Shown here: one piece after another, positions 1-10,000 of the stretch | How the letters are laid out: each line of letters starts with the position of its first letter | Position numbering within the stretch: the first letter of the stretch is position 1 | Source: Botryococcus braunii | Lineage: Eukaryota > Chlorophyta > Trebouxiophyceae | Reading direction: 5' to 3' | Assembly (NCBI GenBank): GCA_002005505.1 | Contig: KV908432.1 | Span: 402,501-412,500, forward strand | DNA length: 10,000 bases | Translations under genes and position numbers: made by a program | The notes under the pieces: model-generated | Told to the model about the DNA's origin: nothing | The model's input: only the letters and a program-made list of their open reading frames with translations | Databases searched by the model: none

Positions 1-968
1 ATGGACGATAGAACTCAATGACATTCTGATTATCCGGAGAAAAGCTTCGTATCCCCTTTATGAGTAGCTGCAGTGCAGGCGTAGGAAAATGTTAGTTGGA
101 AACCAATACTGACCCCGACATCATCAGTCTCCATTCCCCATGTACAAGAGAGGAGCTTTAAGAAAAGCTTCTAATTTGCACTAAACAACATGAATTTAGT
201 AAAATGAACAAAAAACTTAGGGACATGGGGAATCCTTGCTCGACCCGACGCACCTTATCGATCGTGCACATGATGGGCGGAATGGCGGACCATGCAAATT
301 AGCTTTTGATACACAAGTAACTTAACAAGATATTAACTTATCATACAAGTGCTGATTTGACTCTATTATGCTGTTAAGCCGGGTGCTGAGAGCGAATCCT
401 GGACAGCATGCTGTGCGGGCTTGGGGTCATGTGAACCCCGTGCTGTAGCCCCTTGCGTGGGCGTCATCCCGTCTCCAAAGGACTCCAACGGATGAGCTGG
501 CCGAAACAGCATGTTCTCCTCTCAAGCGTCCAAGCACCAGGCTGAAAATACTTCTGCCAGGAGGTCGTGCGCTTCAGGAATCTGTGTTCATGAGCCAGAA
601 GTTTTTTATGGAGTGATCAAGCCAGCTGCAGCCGGAGTTGTGCTGTGAAAATTATTGGCCAGGCGGCGGGGCTAAAAAGTGTTTTGAATAAAGTCTTTCA
701 TTAATTGAGACTTGCTACAACGAAAGGTTTTTGTTATCGGAAAAGGATGTTATGTTCGTGGGGCCCGTGCAGTGGTGTTCCAGTAGCTCCTGGACGGAAC
801 AGTGCAAAGGGCTTGCGCGCTGTACAGATGCAAATTTAACAGTTTTCGTTGGATCAGGGGCAGCTGGCGCGCTGTCTTTTGTTGGAGGGAAGCTTTGCTA
901 TATCGTTGACGATCTAGGACGGCCAAGCTGGTCAGGCTGTCTGTTTGCGCTGTATGCACGCATGAATT
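1..968 (+). other. 5' flank and probable 5' UTR of SSU72
   Basis: No gene is recognisable here. A non-family ORF with its first ATG at 752 (second at 962) runs out of frame over the SSU72 start and stops at 1055-1057, four bases before the exon-1 donor; it could act as an upstream ORF if the transcript starts before 752. A small hairpin (GGGGT/ACCCC) lies near 424-440. No convincing TATA box could be tied to the start, so the transcription start is not placed. Confidence 0.5.
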
Positions 969-7632
<6,664 letters not shown>

Positions 7633-7976
7633 CATCTGTTGGTCAAGTCATGCATGTCCCTTCTGTTCCGACATAAACCCGCTTGGTAACAGCAACACAC
7701 AGAATGGCGTGCTCTCTTTTTTGGTTACAGTGCCACACATATGTGACGTGTACGGCGCCGGCTCTGACCCCTGGGCACAAACACCCACACCTTTTCCAAT
7801 CTGGCTATGGCCGATTGGCGGGATATACTGTAATTTGTTTTTCCGATGCCCATGGGACAAACACCCACACTCTTATGTTGGATGTACTATGGGAAGAGGC
7901 CGCGGAACAGCAATAGACACACACGGGAAAGTTTCAGGAAAATGCCCGTGTATGGTGTATTCTGGGTTGTTGTAAG

Positions 7977-7994
7977 GAGGTGGCATGCCACCTC
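7977..7994. repeat. 18-bp perfect palindrome
   Basis: The half-arm GAGGTGGCA is followed directly by its reverse complement. No nearby gene explains it. Confidence 0.85.
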
Positions 7995-8044
7995 ACGCAA
8001 CCCCTATGGCCAGCAATTGTAGCTCCACAATCATGGCCTGGACT

Positions 8045-8447
8045 CGTATGGTGTGTGGCGGATGGCAAGACACACGTAGTGGAGTTTGTACGACACATGT
8101 GATACGTATGGTGGTGGGCCGTAGATGGTGCAGGGATATAGATGGGCTATATGTACGTATGGTGGAGGCCTTGATCCATCCGGTTCTCCACCTCGCGCAA
8201 CCCTTAAGGGTACAATTGTTTGCTGTAAATGGGGAACTGCGCAACCAATATTGTTTGCTGCAAATGGGAACTGGGAGAGCCAGCAACCAGTCAGATGCTC
8301 CCGGCTGTGTGAGAGATTGGAGCACAACTCTGGTCAACGCTGAAGGCCAGATACGTATCATGGTTGGTACTAAATAGTATGGTGGAGGGCGTGATACGGA
8401 CGCTGGATGATGTAGCACGTATGATGGAAAGCTTGATACGTACGGTG
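8045..8447 (+). repeat. Dispersed CGTATGGTGG-type motif
   Basis: Related copies of (C/A)GTA(T/C)G(G/A)TG(G) occur at about 8045, 8105, 8156, 8376, 8418 and 8439, several preceded by GATA or TGTA. Spacing is irregular, so this is a decayed or dispersed repeat, not a regular array. Confidence 0.5.
8195..8272 (+). repeat. Imperfect tandem doublet of ~40 bp
   Basis: GCGCAACC...ATTGTTTGCTG(T/C)AAATGGG(G)AACTG occurs at 8195-8238 and again from 8239. The second copy lacks part of the interior. Confidence 0.7.
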
Positions 8448-8642
8448 AGTAAATGGCGGAGACATGCATGCCCTTTCGACAGCCATGCATGCTCACGACA
8501 GCCGAATGGCCAGTTGTGTCACGGGTGGACCTGACTAAGGATTCCTGGGGAAGGCGGCAGTCATACAATGCATTATCAGACTTGTGTTTCCTTAAGCTGC
8601 TGGTAGCTACTAAGGGCTAAAGGCTATAGCCCGCTACGCAAA

Positions 8643-8845
8643 GGCTGTAATGACGAGGAGGAGGAGGAGGAGGAGGAGCTGGTGGAGAGCTTTAGTGGTA
8701 GCGACGAGGAGGAGGAGGAGGAGGAGGAGGAGGGGGAGATCTCTCTCGAGCTGTAGAGGTAGCGACGAGGAGGAGGAGGAGGAGGAGGAGGGGGCAAGCT
8801 GTAGAGGTAGCGACGAGGACGACGACCAGCAGGAAGAGGAGGAGA
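8643..8845 (+). repeat. (GAG)n minisatellite, about four units
   Basis: Units of the form AGCTGTAGAGGTAGCGAC followed by (GAG)5-9 start near 8643 (partial), 8688, 8749 and 8797. Depending on frame it reads poly-Glu with SGSD linkers, or poly-Arg. The frame is interrupted by TAG in the linker or switches between units. Confidence 0.85.
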
Positions 8846-8916
8846 ACTGTAGCCCGATAGTACGGACAATTGGGCTGACTCATGCCTCGCTTGACTCTTG
8901 TCCAAATTTTCGAATG

Positions 8917-8942
8917 TAAGATCGTGTAATTACACGATCTTA
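8917..8942. repeat. 26-bp perfect palindrome
   Basis: The half-arm TAAGATCGTGTAA is followed with no spacer by its exact reverse complement, then TAAGG. It begins at the TAA that closes the acidic-repeat ORF. Confidence 0.9.
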
Positions 8943-9282
8943 TAAGGTACTGCCGACTGTTCTCTGCGGGCACTGCCCTCTGGTCTCCTTCCGCAGTTGT
9001 TCTTCCAGAACGACTTCTGCACTGCTGTTCGATTTGTCACCGGGTGCTTTGCACCACGTTCTAATCCACTTGGCCCTTGAGAACGTTTCTCCATCCTAAC
9101 AGCCTCGAGTGGCCGGACCGATGCAATAATGTTCGTCGTTGTCGTTTGAAAGGATGGCTCTCCAGCCGGAGCAAGAGCCAGCCCCTAACCCCGAAGGTTG
9201 ATGCTGCCCTAACTATCACATTTCTCTTCCACCCTTATCATGCACGCACGCGCGCACAACCCCCCCCCCCCCACGCGCGCGC

Positions 9283-9284
<2 letters not shown>

Positions 9285-9370
<86 letters not shown>
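9285..9370 (+). repeat. (AC)43 microsatellite with C-run and (CG)n upstream
   Basis: 86 bp of AC, preceded by 13 C residues at 9260-9272 and a short CG alternation at 9274-9283. Confidence 0.95.
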
Positions 9371-9372
<2 letters not shown>

Positions 9373-9830
9373 TGACTCCATCATCCCAAAGATCTGGACA
9401 TCAAAATATGTGTACGCATAGTTACTGGCCTGCGTTCCCACAAGCTGGCACTCCACATCTTCATTTTGTGTGAGTCCTTTCCACCAGGCAGAGGCAAGTC
9501 TACAGGCTTGCCGGCTTGCAAAATTACAAGGAAAACCAAAATGCAGGTGCCCCAAGCTCACAAAAGTGCTTGCGGTTACAACCTGAGTTGTATTTGTAGC
9601 ACCATGTTCCAATATCCGGCAAGGCTTGCTACAAGTCTGGGCAATGTTTCTTGGAACAGTACTGCATATTCCCCCAGTCTGTCTGGGAATTGCTTCGACT
9701 GCCTGTGGCCCTCGGGAAGAGTGTGGGCTCCTTCCGAAAACCATCCACCTGGCATACATGCGATTATAAAGAGCAAATCCTCAGAAGCCTGCGTGGTCCT
9801 GTGCATGTAAGAACTGCCCCCTCCTGCCAA
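9371..9830. other. Intergenic stretch open in several frames, no recognised gene
   Basis: The + strand is open at 9466-9810 and the minus strand at 9371-9759 and 9576-9998. None of the translations resembles a family I know, and the openness on both strands points to base composition rather than coding. Confidence 0.4.
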
Positions 9831-9831
9831 A

Positions 9832-9861
9832 ATTTTGCGGTGCACAACCCTGCACCAAAAT
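9832..9861 (+). repeat. Short hairpin (11-bp stem with 2-nt bulge)
   Basis: ATTTT, a GC bulge and GGTGCA pair with TGCACC and AAAAT around a CAACCC loop. It is followed by G-rich low-complexity sequence. Confidence 0.5.
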
Positions 9862-9864
9862 GAA

Positions 9865-10000
9865 AAGGGGGGGCTGGGGCCCGAAAAAAAGGGGGGGGGG
9901 GGACGAAAAAGGGGAGGGGGAAAGACCGATTGGTGTGCCCGCAACCACAGGCACAATCCCCTCACCCCCCCCACCCCCCCGCGGGGAACCCCAGCCACCC
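9865..10000. repeat. G-run and C-run low-complexity end
   Basis: G7 at 9867-9873, G12 at 9891-9902, further G4-G5 runs, then C7-C8 runs to the window end. Possible quadruplex former, but homopolymers like this are also common sites of assembly error. Confidence 0.8.

Larger units (their letters stand above)
7633..8640 (+). other. 3' flank of SSU72
   Basis: No AATAAA was seen after the stop codon, so the poly(A) site is not placed. TGTAA occurs at about 7829 and 7970. Short repeated pieces are present: an A-rich 17-18 bp near-repeat (GGCACAAACACCCACAC-like) at 7773-7790 and 7854-7870, and a scattered CGTATGGTGG motif. No gene is recognised. Confidence 0.6.

Noticed and set aside
361..483. Short open frame of 41 codons considered as a 5' coding exon
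   Set aside because: Bounded by stops, no family resemblance, and SSU72 already has a complete N terminus at 969.
7993..8568. 191-codon minus-strand ORF rich in Pro, Thr, Ile and Arg
   Set aside because: Much of it is the reverse reading of the dispersed CGTATGGTGG motif; no domain recognised.
8650..8919. 89-codon ORF with poly-Arg then poly-Glu
   Set aside because: Product of the GAG minisatellite; changes charge class because the repeat changes frame, and has no non-repetitive domain.
9238..9998. Overlapping ORFs on both strands of 114-173 codons
   Set aside because: Open on both strands at once, partly through the (AC)n tract and G/C runs; no family resemblance.

Overview
The window is eukaryotic nuclear DNA. 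It holds one recognisable protein-coding gene, on the + strand: a six-exon SSU72 gene (RNA polymerase II CTD phosphatase) whose coding sequence runs from position 969 to 7632. The exons are 969-1058, 2065-2273, 3830-3888, 5202-5254, 6953-7018 and 7531-7632. They join in a continuous frame at five GT-AG introns into a 192-residue protein with a stop codon. That is the usual length of the family. The product keeps the CX5R phosphatase loop (C10 to R16), the HVKLPG and NVYDFGTPYKQMF segments, a DVKDNH general-acid segment (D141) and the typical C-terminal CFY. The wording of several segments (DFGTPYKQMF, FDVVVTFEE, VKDNH, a W before the C-terminal helix) is closer to my memory of green-plant SSU72 than of animal or fungal SSU72. 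Low gene density, introns of 0.5-1.7 kb and very long dinucleotide tracts fit a large, repeat-rich streptophyte genome. A charophyte such as Chara is my guess, not something the sequence proves.

Layout. 1-968 is 5' flank or 5' UTR, with an upstream ORF overlapping the start codon. Intron 1 (1059-2064) ends in a five-unit degenerate tandem array whose unit contains the exon-2 splice acceptor itself. Intron 2 (2274-3829) carries a duplicated block of unique sequence plus (CT)n(CA)n. Intron 3 (3889-5201) begins with 178 stop-free codons in frame with exon 3, and has a weak antisense retroelement-like fragment. Intron 4 (5255-6952) has pyrimidine-rich tracts, a 26-bp perfect palindrome with two G-boxes, and a weak antisense beta-propeller-like fragment. 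Over half of intron 5 (7019-7530) is (TG)n/(CG)n. 7633-10000 is 3' flank with short repeats, a GAG minisatellite, a second 26-bp perfect palindrome, a (CA)43 tract and G/C homopolymer runs at the end.

The parts most worth a second look concern splicing of SSU72. The acceptor-derived repeat array includes one intact decoy acceptor that would add 67 codons in frame. The (CA)n tracts of intron 2 and the (TG)n tracts of intron 5 are complementary in the transcript and flank exons 3-5. I saw no tRNA, rRNA, CRISPR array or intact mobile element.
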